Shown here: positions 1 through 11,672 of the stretch, one piece after another
Layout of the letters: each line of letters starts with the position of its first letter
How positions within the stretch are numbered: the stretch's first letter is position 1
Assembly: GCF_032452875.1 (NCBI RefSeq)
Contig: NW_026893682.1
Location: 186,001-250,000, forward strand
From: Bos javanicus
Lineage: Eukaryota; Chordata; Mammalia; Artiodactyla; Bovidae
Reading direction: 5' to 3'
DNA length: 64,000 nucleotides
Position numbers and translations under genes: made by a program
The notes under the pieces: generated by a model
Told to the model about the DNA's origin: nothing
Databases searched by the model: none
The model's input: only the letters and a program-made list of their open reading frames with translations

Positions 1-868
1 TCAGTGCATGATCAGCCACGTGATCAGTGCATGATCAGTCACGTGATGGTGTATGATCAGTCACGTGACCAGTACATGGTAGCTACGTGATCATTGCATG
101 ATCAGCCACGTGATCAGTGCATGATAGCCACGTGATCAGTGCATGATCAGTCACGTGATCAGTGCATGATCAGTCACGTGATCAGTGCATGATCAGCCAC
201 GTGATCAGTGCATGATCAGCCACGTGATCAGTGCATGATCAGCCACGTGATCAGTGCATGATAGCCACGTGATCAGTGCATGATCAGTCACGTGATCAGT
301 GCATGATCAGTCACGTGATCAGTGCATGATCAGCCACGTGATCAGTGCATGATCAGCCACGTGATCAGTGCATGATCAGCCACGTGATCAGTGCATGATC
401 AGTCACGTGATCAGTGCATGATCAGCCACGTGATCAGTGCATGATCAGCCACGTGATCAGTGCATGATCAATTACGTGATCAGTGCATGATCAGTCACGT
501 GATCAGTACATGGTAGCTACGTGATCATTGCATGATCAGCCACGTGAGCAGTGCATGATAGCCACGTGATCAGTGCATGATCAGCCACGTGATCAGTGCA
601 TGATCAGTCACGTGATCAGTGCATGATCAGTCACGTGATCAGTGCATGATCAGCCACGTGATCAGTGCATGTCAGCCACGTATCAGTGCATGATAGCCAC
701 GTGATCAGTGCATGATCAGTCCCGTGATCAGTGTATGATCAGCCACGTGATCAGTGCATGATCAGCCACGTGATCAGTGCATGATCAGTCACGTGATCAG
801 TGCATGATCAGTCACGTGATCAGTGTATGATCAGCCACGTGAACAGTGCATGCTCAGTCACGTGATCA
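1..868. repeat. 22/23-bp array before core 1
   Basis: The window opens inside a unit. D units (GGTAGCTACG) lie near 79 and 512. About 200 bp before the core is a damaged unit, CATGTCAGCCACGTATCAG, followed by a CCCGTG variant near 720. The same pair recurs before most S cores. The last units read CACGTGAACAGTGCATGCTC, a common lead-in to cores. No gene is present. Confidence 0.95.
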
Positions 869-1110
869 GGGCCTGCTGAGCTGCGTGATTACTGTCTGCT
901 CATCTGCTTGACAATTGCCAGCTGAGCTGCACGATTCCTGCCTGTCATCTGCTTGACAATTGCCAGCTGTGCTGCGTAATTCCTGCCTGCTCAGCTGCTT
1001 GATTATTGCCAGCTGAGCAGCATGATTTCTCACAGCTGAGTTCCATGATTATTGCCTGCTGACTGATTCGTGCCTACTCAGCTCTTTGTTCATTGCCTCC
1101 AGAGGCACAT
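869..1110 (+). repeat. Core 1, S type (242 bp)
   Basis: Reference for the S form. It divides into sub-repeats of about 45 bp: a partial one 869-896, then 897-942, 943-987, 988-1034, 1035-1074 (short) and a partial 1075-1110. The second and third share CTGCTTGACAATTGCCAG. There are five PvuII sites (CAGCTG). S hallmarks are GACTGATTCG (no extra four bases), TTGTTCATTGCC and GATTTCTCACAGC. Each sub-repeat resembles two degenerate 23-bp units, so the core is probably an old, diverged part of the same satellite and not an insertion. Confidence 0.96.
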
Positions 1111-2478
1111 GATCAGTGTATGATAGCAAACATGATCAGCGCATGATCAGTCACATGATCAGTGCATGATAAGCCACGTGATCAGTGCATGATCAGTCAT
1201 GTGATCAGTGCATGATCAGTCATGTGATCAGTGCATGGTAGCTGTGATCAGTGCATGATCAGCCACGTGATCAGTGCATGATAGCCACGTGATCAGTGCA
1301 TGATCAGTCACGTGATCAGTGCATGATCAGTCACGTGATCAGTGCATGATCAGTCACGTGATCAGTGCATGGTAGCTACGTGATCAGTGCATGATCAGCC
1401 ACGTGATCAGTGCATGATAGCCACGTGATCAGTGCATGATCAGTCACGTGATCAGTGCATGATCAGCCACGTGATCAGTGCATGATCAGTCACGTGATCA
1501 GTGCATGATCAGCCACGTGATCAGTGCATGATCAGCCACGTGATCAGTGCATGATAGCCACGTGATCAGTGCATGATCAGTCACGTGATCAGTGCATGAT
1601 CAGCCACGTGATCAGTGCATGATCAGCCACGTGATCAGTGCATGATCAGCCACGTGATCAGTGCATGATAGCCACGTGATCAGTGCATGATCAGTCACGT
1701 GATCAGTGCATGATCAGTCACGTGATCAGTGCATGATCAGCCACGTGATCAGTGCATGATCAGTCACGTGATCAGTGCATGATAGCTACGTGATCAGTGC
1801 ATGATCAGCCACGTGATCAGTGCATGATAGCCACGTGATCAGTGCATGATCAGCCACGTGATCAGTGCATGATCAGTCACGTGATCAGTGCATGATCAGT
1901 CACGTGATCAGTGCATGATCAGCCACGTGATCAGTGCATGATCAGCCACGTGATCAGTATGATCAGCCACGTGATCAGTGCATGATAGCCACGTGATCAG
2001 TGCATGATCAGTCACGTGATCAGTGCATGATCAGCCACGTGATCAGTGCATGATCAGCCACGTGATCAGTGCATGATCAATTACGTGATCAGTGCATGAT
2101 CAGTCACGTGATCAGTGCATGGTAGCTACGTGATCATTGCATGATCAGCCACGTGATCAGTGCATGATAGCCACGTGATCAGTGCATGATCAGCCACGTG
2201 ATCAGTGCATGATCAGTCACGTGATCAGTGCATGATCAGTCACGTGATCAGTGCATGATCAGCCACGTGATCAGTGCATGTCAGTCATGTGATCAGTGCA
2301 TGATAGCCACGTGATCAGTGCATGATCAGTCCCGTGATCAGTGCATGATCAGCCACGTGATCAGTGCATGATCAGCCACGTGATCAGTGCATGATCAGTC
2401 ACGTGATCAGTGCATGATCAGTCACGTGATCAGTGTATGATCAGCCACGTGAACAGTGCATGCTCAGTCACGTGATCA
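1111..2478. repeat. 22/23-bp array between cores 1 and 2 (1368 bp)
   Basis: The exit from the S core reads AGCAAACATGATCAGCGCAT, then a GATAAGCCACG unit and CAGTCATGTG units. B-D-A-C phrases follow near 1230, 1370, 1785 and 2120. The block with GTCAGTCATG and CCCGTG begins about 200 bp before core 2. Its length and landmarks match the array 51104-52470 (1367 bp). One unit near 1957 is shortened to CAGTATGATC. No gene is present. Confidence 0.95.
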
Positions 2479-2718
2479 GGGCCTGCTGAGCTGCGTGATT
2501 ACTGTCTGCTCATCTGCTTGACAATTGCCAGCTGAGCTGCACGATTCCTGCCTGTCATCTGCTTGACAATTGCCAGCTGTGCTGCGTAATTCCTGCCTGC
2601 TCAGCTGCTTGATTATTGCCAGCTGAGCAGCATGATTTCACAGCTGAGTTCCATGATTATTGCCTGCTGACTGATTCGTGCCTACTCAGCTCTTTGTTCA
2701 TTGCCTCCAGAGGCACAT
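2479..2718 (+). repeat. Core 2, S type with 2-bp deletion (240 bp)
   Basis: Like core 1, but GATTTCTCACAGC is shortened to GATTTCACAGC, the only core in the window with this loss. Five PvuII sites remain. With core 3 it forms one of four S to L-c modules with almost constant spacing. Confidence 0.96.
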
Positions 2719-3746
2719 GATCAGTGTATGATAGCAAACATGATCAGCGCATGATCAGTCACATGATCAGTGCATGATAAGCCACGTGATCAGTGCATGA
2801 TCAGTCATGTGATCAGTGCATGATCAGTCATGTGATCAGTACATGGTAGCTGTGTGATCAGTGCATGATCAGCCACGTGATCAGTGCATGATAGCCACGT
2901 GATCAGTGCATGATCAGTCACGTGATCAGTGCATGATCAGTCACGTGATCAGTGCATGATCAGTCACGTGATCAGTGCATGGTAGCTACGTGATCATTGC
3001 ATGATCAGCCACGTGATCAGTGCATGATAGCCACGTGATCAGTGCATGATCAGTCACGTGATCAGTGCATGATCAGCCACGTGATCAGTGCATGATCAGT
3101 CACGTGATCAGTGCATGATCAGCCACGTGATCAGTGCATGATCAGCCACGTGATCAGTGCATGATAGCCACGTGATCAGTGCATGATCAGTCACGTGATC
3201 AGTGCATGATCAGCCACGTGATCAGTGCATGATCAGCCACGTGATCAGTGCATGATCAGCCACGTGATCAGTGCATGATAGCCACGTGATCAGTGCATGA
3301 TCAGTCACGTGATCAGTGCATGATCAGTCACGTGATCAGTGCATGATCAGCCACGTGATCAGTGCATGATCAGTCACGTGATCAGTGCATGGTAGCTACG
3401 TGATCATTGCATGATCAGCCACGTGATCAGTGCATGATAGCCACGTGATCAGTGCATGATAGCCACGTGATCAGTGCATGATCAGTCACGTGATCAGTGC
3501 ATGATCAGTCACGTGATCAGTGCATGATCAGCCACGTGATCAGTGCATGACAGCCACGTGATCAGTGCATGATCAGCCACGTGATCAGTGCATGATAGCC
3601 ACGTGATCAGTGCATGATCAGTCACGTGATCAGTGCATGATCAGCCACGTGATCAGTGCATGATAGCCACGTGATCAGTGCATGATCAGCCACGTGATCA
3701 GTGCATGATCAGCCACGTGATCAGTGCATGCTCAGTCACGTGATCA
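2719..3746. repeat. 22/23-bp array between cores 2 and 3 (1028 bp)
   Basis: S-type exit (GATAAGCCACG, CAGTCATGTG), then D units near 2847, 2982 and 3391 with doubled C units soon after the last. The arrays 16327-17355, 52713-53741 and 59233-60260 have the same length to within 1 bp and the same order of units. It ends with GATCAGTGCATGCTC, without the usual GAACAG change. Confidence 0.95.
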
Positions 3747-3992
3747 GGGCCTGCTGAGCTGCGTGATTACTGTCTGCTCATCTGCTTGACAATTGCCAGC
3801 TGAGCTGCACGATTCCTGCCTGTCATCTGCTTGACAATTGCCAGCTGTGCTGCGTAATTCCTGCCTGCTCAGCTGCTTGATTATTGCCAGCTGAGCAGCA
3901 TGATTCCTCACACCTGAGTTCCATGATTATTGCCTGCTGACTGTTTGATTCGTGCCTACTCAGCTCTTTGTTTATTGCCTCCAGAGGCACAT
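3747..3992 (+). repeat. Core 3, L-c type (246 bp)
   Basis: L hallmarks: GACTGTTTGATTCG (four more bases than S), TTGTTTATTGCC and GATTCCTCA. The base giving the L-c class is in CACACCTGAG, which also removes one PvuII site and leaves four. The exit lacks 26 bp compared with most L cores (AACATCAGCGCC). A 62-codon minus-strand frame here starts at TTG and is not believed. Confidence 0.96.
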
Positions 3993-5864
3993 GATCAGTG
4001 TATGATAGCAAACATCAGCGCCATTAAGTCACGTGATCACTACATGATAGTCATGTGATCAGTCCATGCTCAGTCACGGTATCAGTGCATGATCAGCCAC
4101 GTGATCAGTGCATGATCTGTCACATGATCAGTGTATGATCATCCACGTGATCAGTGCATGATAGCCACGTGATCAGTGCATGATCAGTCACGTGATCAGT
4201 GCATGATCAGTCACGTGATCAGTGCATGATAGCCGTGATCATGCATGATCAGCCACGTGATCAGTGCATGATAGCCACGTGATCAGTGCATGATCAGCCA
4301 CGTGATCAGTGCATGATCAGTCACGTGATCAGTGCATGATCAGCCACGTGATCAGTGCATGATCAGTCACGTGATCAGTGCATGATCAGCCACGTGATCA
4401 GTGCATGATAGCCACGTGATCAGTGCATGATCAGTCACGTGATCAGTGCATGATAGCCACGTGATCAGTGCATGATCAGCCACGTGATCAGTGCATGATA
4501 GCCACGTGATCAGTGCATGATCAGTCACGTGATCAGTGCATGATCAGCCACGTGATCAGTGCATGATAGCCACGTGATCAGTGCATGATCAGTCACGTGA
4601 TCATGTGTGATCAGCCACGTGATCAGTGCATGATCAGCCACGTGATCAGTGCATGATCAGTCACGTGATCAGTGCATGATCAGTCACGTGATCAGTGCAT
4701 GATCAGTCACGTGATCAGTGCATGATCATTACGTGATCAGTGCATGATCAGTCACGTGATCAGTGCATGATAGCTACGTGATCAGTGCATGATCAGCCAC
4801 GTGATCAGTGCATGATCAGCCACGTGATCAGTGCATGATGCCACGTGATCAGTGCATGATAGTCACGTGATCAGTGCATGATCAGCCACGTGATCAGTGC
4901 ATGATCAGTCACGTGATCAGTGCATGATCAGTCACGTGATCAGTGCATGATCAGCCACGTGATCAGTGCATGATCAGCCACGTGATCAGTGCATGATCAG
5001 TCACATGATCAGCCACGTGATCAGTGCATGATCAGTCACGTGATCAGTGCATGATCAGTCACGTGATCAGTGCATGATCAGCCACGTGATCAGTGCATGA
5101 TCAGTCACGTGATCAGTGCATGATAGCTACGTGATCATTGCATGATCAGCCACGTGATCAGTGCATGATATCCACGTGATCAGTGCATGATCAGCCACGT
5201 GATCAGTGCATGATCAGCCACGTGATCAGTGCATGATCAGTCACGTGATCATGTGTGATCAGCCACGTGATCAGTGCATGATCAGCCACGTGATCAGTGC
5301 ATGATCAGCCACGTGATCAGTGCATGATCAGTCACGTGATCAGTGCATGATCAGTTACGTGATCAGTGCATGATCAGTCACGTGATCAGTGCATGATAGC
5401 TACGTGATCAGTGCATGATCAGCCACGTGATCAGTGCATGATAGCCACGTGATCAGTGCATGATCAGCCACGTGATCAGTGCATGATCAGTCACGTGATC
5501 AGTGCATGATCAGTCACGTGATCAGTGCATGATCAGCCACGTGATCAGTGCATGATCAGTCACGTGATCAGTGCATGATAGCCCGTGATCAGTGCATGAT
5601 CAGTCACGTGATCAGTGCATGATCAGCCACGTGATCAGTGCATGATAGCCACGTGATCAGTGCATGATCAGTCACGTGATCAGTGCATGATCAGCCACGT
5701 GATCAGTGCATGATCAGCCACGTGATCAGTGCATGACAGTCACGTGATCAGTGCATGATCAGTCACGTGATCAGTGCATGATAGCCACGTGATCAGTGCA
5801 TGATCAGTCACGTGATCAGTGTATGATCAGCCACGTGAACAGTGCATGCTCAGTCACGTGATCA
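3993..5864. repeat. 22/23-bp array between cores 3 and 4 (1872 bp)
   Basis: It begins with the L-type exit block: CGCCATTAAGTCACGTG, ACTACATGATAGTCATG, CAGTCACGGTATCAG, then GATCTGTCACATG near 4112. C units are frequent between 4250 and 4590. A unit missing its 11-mer gives TCACATGATCAGCC near 5001. Its counterpart is 60507-62421. No gene is present. Confidence 0.95.
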
Positions 5865-6106
5865 GGGCCTGCTGAGCTGCGTGATTACTGTCTGCTCATC
5901 TGCTTGACAATTGCCAGCTGAGCTGCACGATTCCTGCCTGTCATCTGCTTGACAATTGCCAGCTGTGCTGCATAATTCCTGCCTGCTCAGCTGCTTGATT
6001 ATTGCCAGCTGAGCAGCATGATTTCTCACAGCTGAGTTCCATGATTATTGCCTGCTGACTGATTCGTGCCTACTCAGCTCTTTGTTCATTGCCTCCAGAG
6101 GCACAT
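5865..6106 (+). repeat. Core 4, S type (242 bp)
   Basis: An S core with GCTGCATAATT in the third sub-repeat where most cores have GCTGCGTAATT (a CpG lost by G to A). Only core 31 shares this change, and both follow an L-c core at about 2.1 kb, so they are probably positional copies. Five PvuII sites. Confidence 0.96.
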
Positions 6107-9100
6107 GATCAGTGTATGATAGCAAACATGATCAGCGCATGATCAGTCACATGATCAGTGCATGATAAGCCACGTGATCAGTGCATGATCAATCACGTGA
6201 TCAGTGCATGATCAGTCACGTGATCAGTGCATGATAGCTGCGTGATCAGTGCATGATCAGCCACGTGATCAGTGCATGATAGCCACGTGATCAGTGCATG
6301 ATCAGTCACGTGATCAGTGCATGATCAGTCACGTGATCAGTGCATGATCAGCCACGTGATCAGTGCATGATCAGTCACGTGATCAGTGCATGATCAGTCA
6401 CGTGACCAGTGCATGGTAGCTACGTGATCAGTGCATGATCAGCCACGTGATCAGTGCATGATCAGCCACGTGATCAGTGCATGATCAGTCACGTGATCAG
6501 TGCATGATCAGCCACGTGATCAGTGCATGATCAGCCACGTGATCAGTGCATGATCAGCCACGTGATCAGTGCATGATCAGTCACGTGATCAGTGCATGAT
6601 AGCTGCGTGATCAGTGCATGATCAGCCACGTGATCAGTGCATGATCAGCCACGTGATCAGTGCATGATCAGCCACGTGATCAGTGCATGATCAGTCACGT
6701 GATCAGTGCATGATCAGTCACGTGATCAGTGCATGATAGCTACGTGATCAGTGCATGATCAGCCACGTGATCAGTGCATGATAGCCACGTGATCAGTGCA
6801 TGATCAGTCACGTGATCAGTGCATGATCAGCCACGTGATCAGTGCATGATCAGCCACGTGATCAGTGCATGATAGCCACGTGATCAGTGCATGATCAGTT
6901 ACGTGATCAGTGCATGATCAGTCACGTGATCAGTGCATGATAGCTGCATGATCAGTGCATGATCAGCCACGTGATCAGTGCATGATAGCCACGTGATCAG
7001 TGCATGATCAGTCACGTGATCAGTGCATGATCAGCCACGTGATCAGTGCATGATAGTCACGTGATCAGTGCATGATCATCCACGTGATCAGTGCATGATC
7101 AGTCACGTGATCAGTGCATGATATAGACGTGATCAGTGCATGATCAGTCACGTGATCAGTGCATGATCAGCCACGTGATCAGTGCATGATAGCCACGTGA
7201 TCAGTGCATGATCAGTCACGTGATCAGTGCATGATTCACGTGACCAGTGCATGATAGCTACGTGATCAGTGCATGATCAGTCACGTGATCAGTGCATGAT
7301 AGCTGCGTGATCATGCATGATCAGCCACGTGATCAGTGCATGATAGCCACGTGATCAGTGCATGATCAGACACGTGATCAGTGCATGATCAGTCACGTGA
7401 TCAGTGCATGATCAGCCACGTGATCAGTGCATGATCAGTCACGTGATCAGTGCATGATCAGCCACGTGATCAGTGCATGATAGCCACGTGATCAGTGCAT
7501 GATCAGTCACGTGATCAGTGCATGATCAGTCACGTGATCAGTGCATGATCAGCCACGTGATCAGTGCATGATCAGCCACGTGATCAGTGCATGATCAATT
7601 ACGTGATCAGTGCATGATCAGTCACGTGATCAGTGCATGATAGCTACGTGATCAGTGCATGATCAGCCACGTGATCAGTGCATGATAGCCACGTGATCAG
7701 TGCATGATCAGCCACGTGATCAGTGCATGATCAGTCACGTGATCAGTGCATGATCAGCCACGTGATCAGTGCATGATAGCCACGTGATCAGTGCATGATC
7801 AGCCACGTGATCAGTGCATGATCAGCCACGTGATCAGTGCATGATCAGTCACGTGATCAGTGTGATCAGCCACGTGATCAGTGCATGATCAGCCACGTGA
7901 TCAGTGCATGATCAGTCACGTGATCATGTGTGATCAGCCACGTGATCAGTGCATGATCAGCCACGTGATCAGTGCATGATCAATTACGTGATCAGTGCAT
8001 GATCAGTCACGTGACCAGTACATGGTTGCTACGTGATCAGTGCATGATCAGCCACGTGATCAGTGCATGATAGCCACGTGATCAGTGCATGATCAGTCAC
8101 GTGATCAGTGCATGATCAGTCACGTGATCAGTGCATGATCATTTACGTGATCAGTGCATGATCAGTCACGTGACCAGTATATGGTAGCTACGTGATCATT
8201 GCATGACAGCCACGTGATCAGTGCATGATAGCCACGTGATGTGTGCATGAGTTACGTGATCAGTGTATGATCAGCCACGTGATCAGTGCATGAGTGCCAC
8301 GTGATCAGTGCATGATAGTCACGTGACAGTGTGTGATCAGCCACGTGATCAGTGCATGATCAGCCACGTGATCAGTGCATGATAGCCACGTGATCAGTGC
8401 ATGATCAGTTACGTGATCAGTGCATGATCAGCCACGTGATCAGTGCATGATCAGACACGTGATCAGTGCATGATCAGCCACGTGATCAGTGCATGATATC
8501 CACGTGATCAGTGCATGATCAGCCACGTGATCAGTGCATGATCAGTCACGTGATCAGTGCATGATCAGCCACGTGATCAGTGCATGATAGTCACGTGATC
8601 AGTGCATGATCATCCACGTGATCAGTGCATGATCAGTCATGTGATCAGTGCATGATATAGACGTGATCAGTGCATGATCAGTCACGTGATCAGTGCATGA
8701 TAGCCACGTGATCAGTGCATGATAGCCACGTGATCAGTGCATGATCAGTCACGTGATCAGTGCATGATCAGTCACGTGATCAGTACATGATAGCTACGTG
8801 ATCAGTGCATGATCAGCCACGTGATCAGTGCATGATCAGCCACGTGATCAGTGCATGATCAGTCACATGATCAGCCACGTGATCAGTGCATGATCAGTCA
8901 CGTGATCAGTGCATGATCAGTCACGTGATCAGTGCATGATCAGCCACGTGATCAGTGCATGATCAGTCACGTGATCAGTGCATGATAGCTACGTGATCAG
9001 TGCATGATCAGCCACGTGATCAGTGCATGATATCCACGTGATCAGTGCATGATCAGCCACGTGATCAGTGCATGATCAGCCACGTGATCAGTGCATGATC

Positions 9101-9633
9101 AGTCACGTGATCATGTGTGATCAGCCACGTGATCAGTGCATGATGAGCCACGTGATCAGTGCATGATCAATTACGTGATCAGTGCATGATCAGTCACGTG
9201 ACCAGTACATGGTTGCTACGTGATCATTGCATGATCAGCCACGTGAGCAGTGCATGATAGCCACGTGATCAGTGCATGATCAGTCACGTGATCAGTGCAT
9301 GATCAGTCACGTGATCAGTGCATGATCATTTACGTGATCAGTGCATGATCAGTCACGTGATCAGTATATGGTAGCTACGTGATCAGTGCATGACAGCCAC
9401 GTGATCAGTGCATGATCAGCCACGTGATCAGTGCATGATGCCACGTGATCAGTGCATGATAGTCACGTGACAGTGTGTGATCAGCCACGTGATCAGTGCA
9501 TGATCAGCCACGTGATCAGTGCATGATCAGCCACGTGATCAGTGCATGATCAGTCACGTGATCAGTGCATGATCAGCCACGTGATCAGTGCATGATCAGC
9601 CACGTGAACAGTGCATGCTCAGTCACGTGATCA
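6107..9633. repeat. 22/23-bp array between cores 4 and 5 (3527 bp)
   Basis: S-type exit, then many B-D-A-C phrases to about 7700. The rare unit ATATAGACGTG occurs near 7122 and 8656. A block starting at the shortened unit CATGTGTGATCAG occurs at 7927 and again at 9114 (1187 bp apart), and the second copy runs into core 5 after 520 bp. More degenerate units (GTGTGCATGAGTTACG, GAGTGCCACG) lie at 8240-8310. No gene is present. Confidence 0.94.
7927..9633. repeat. 1187-bp tandem block, about 1.4 copies
   Basis: The landmark TGTGTGATCAG stands at 7927 and 9114. Both copies continue with CAATTACGTG, TGGTTGCTACG, CATTTACGTG, a TATGGTAGC unit and GACAGCC. The second copy stops at core 5. The same arrangement, with the same period, is seen at 12611-14316 and 19818-21524. 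Confidence 0.85.
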
Positions 9634-9879
9634 GGGCCTGCTGAGCTGCGTGATTACTGTCTGCTCATCTGCTTGACAATTGCCAGCTGAGCTGCACGAT
9701 TCCTGCCTGTCATCTGCTTGACAATTGCCAGCTGTGCTGCGTAATTCCTGCCTGCTCAGCTGCTTGATTATTGCCAGCTGAGCAGCATGATTCCTCACAG
9801 CTGAGTTCCATGATTATTGCCTGCTGACTGTTTGATTCGTGCCTACTCAGCTCTTTGTTTATTGCCTCCAGAGGCACAT
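9634..9879 (+). repeat. Core 5, L-g type (246 bp)
   Basis: L form with CACAGCTGAG and five PvuII sites. The left flank is the 520-bp block beginning at TGTGTGATCAG, shared with cores 7, 10, 24 and 28. The exit is full length, with AACATGATCAGCGCATG before CGCCATTAAG. Confidence 0.96.
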
Positions 9880-11430
9880 GATCAGTGTATGATAGCAAAC
9901 ATGATCAGCGCATGATCAGTCACATGATCAGCGCCATTAAGTCACGTGATCACTACATGATAGTCATGTGATCAGTCCATGCTCAGTCACGGTATCAGTG
10001 CATGATCAGCCACGTGATCAGTGCATGATCAGCCACGTGATCAGTGCATGATCAGCCACGTGATCAGTGCATGATCAGTCACGTGATCAGTGCATGATAG
10101 CTACGTGATCAGTGCATGATCAGTCACGTGATCAGTGCATGATCAGGCACGTGATCAGTGCATGATCAGCCACGTGATCAGTGCATGATAGCCACGTGAT
10201 CAGTGCATGATCAGTCACGTGATCAGTGCATGATCAGTCACGTGACAGTACATGATAGCTACGTGATCAGTGCATGATCAGCCACGTGATCAGTGCATGA
10301 TAGCCACGTGATCAGTGCATGATCAGTCACGTGATCAGTGCATGATCAGTCACGTGATCAGTGCATGATCAGCCACGTGATCAGTGCATGATCAGCCACG
10401 TGATCAGTGCATGATCAGTCACGTGATCAGTGCATGATCAGCCACGTGATCAGTGCATGATAGCCACGTGATCAGTGCATGATCAGTCACGTGATCAGTG
10501 CATGATCAGTCACGTGATCAGTGCATGATCAGCCACGTGATCAGTGCATGATCAGCCACGTGATCAGTGCATGATCAGCCACGTGATCAGTGCATGATCA
10601 GTCACGTGATCATGCATGATCAGTCACGTGACCAGTACATGGTAGCTACGTGATCAGTGCATGATCAGCCACGTGATCAGTGCATGATAGCCACGTGATC
10701 AGTGCATGATCAGTCACGTGATCAGTGCATGATCAGTCACGTGATCAGTGCATGATCAGCCACGTGATCAGTGCATGATCAGCCACGTGATCAGTGCATG
10801 ATCAGCCACGTGATCAGTGCATGATAGCCACGTGATCAGTGCATGATCAGTCACGTGATCAGTGCATGATCAGTCACGTGATCAGTGCATGATCAGCCAC
10901 GTGATCAGTGCATGATCAGCCACGTGATCAGTGCATGATCAGCCACGTGATCAGTGCATGATCAGTCACGTGATCAGTGCATGATCAGCCACGTGATCAG
11001 TGCATGATCAGCCACGTGATCAGTGCATGATCAGTTACGTGATCAGTGCATGATCAGTCACGTGATCAGTACATGGTAGCTACGTGATCATTGCATGATC
11101 AGCCACGTGAGCAGTGCATGATAGCCACGTGATCAGTGCATGATCAGCCACGTGATCAGTGCATGATCAGTCACGTGATCAGTGCATGATCAGTCACGTG
11201 ATCAGTGCATGATCAGCCACGTGATCAGTGCATGTCAGTCATGTATCAGTGCATGATAGCCCGTGATCAGTGCATGATCAGTCCCGTGATCAGTGCATGA
11301 TCAGCCACGTGATCAGTGCATGATCAGCCACGTGATCAGTGCATGATCAGTCACGTGATCAGTGCATGATCAGTCACGTGATCAGTGTATGATCAGCCAC
11401 GTGAACAGTGCATGCTCAGTCACGTGATCA
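9880..11430. repeat. 22/23-bp array between cores 5 and 6 (1551 bp)
   Basis: Full L-type exit block, then B-D-A-C phrases near 10255, 10640 and 11080. A unit shortened to GATCATGCATG lies near 10612. The pre-S block (GTCAGTCATGTATC, then GATAGCCCGTG and GTCCCGTG) starts near 11235. The array 49312-50861 is 1550 bp long with the same landmarks. Confidence 0.95.
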
Positions 11431-11672
11431 GGGCCTGCTGAGCTGCGTGATTACTGTCTGCTCATCTGCTTGACAATTGCCAGCTGAGCTGCACGATTCC
11501 TGCCTGTCATCTGCTTGACAATTGCCAGCTGTGCTGCGTAATTCCTGCCTGCTCAGCTGCTTGATTATTGCCAGCTGAGCAGCATGATTTCTCACAGCTG
11601 AGTTCCATGATTATTGCCTGCTGACTGATTCGTGCCTACTCAGCTCTTTGTTCATTGCCTCCAGAGGCACAT
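11431..11672 (+). repeat. Core 6, S type (242 bp)
   Basis: Matches core 1 at all the class-defining positions, with five PvuII sites and GATTTCTCACAGC. It lies 1797 bp after an L-g core, as core 25 lies 1796 bp after core 24. Confidence 0.96.

Noticed and set aside
908..925. Promoter-like TTGACA in CTGCTTGACAATTGCC of each core
   Set aside because: It matches a bacterial -35 box by chance, there is no suitable -10 element, and the sequence is eukaryotic satellite.
1065..1090. CENP-B box in the core near GATTCGTGCC
   Set aside because: TTCG is present but the following A and the CGGG half of the motif are absent, and array units contain no TTCG. No copy of the box was found by eye on either strand.
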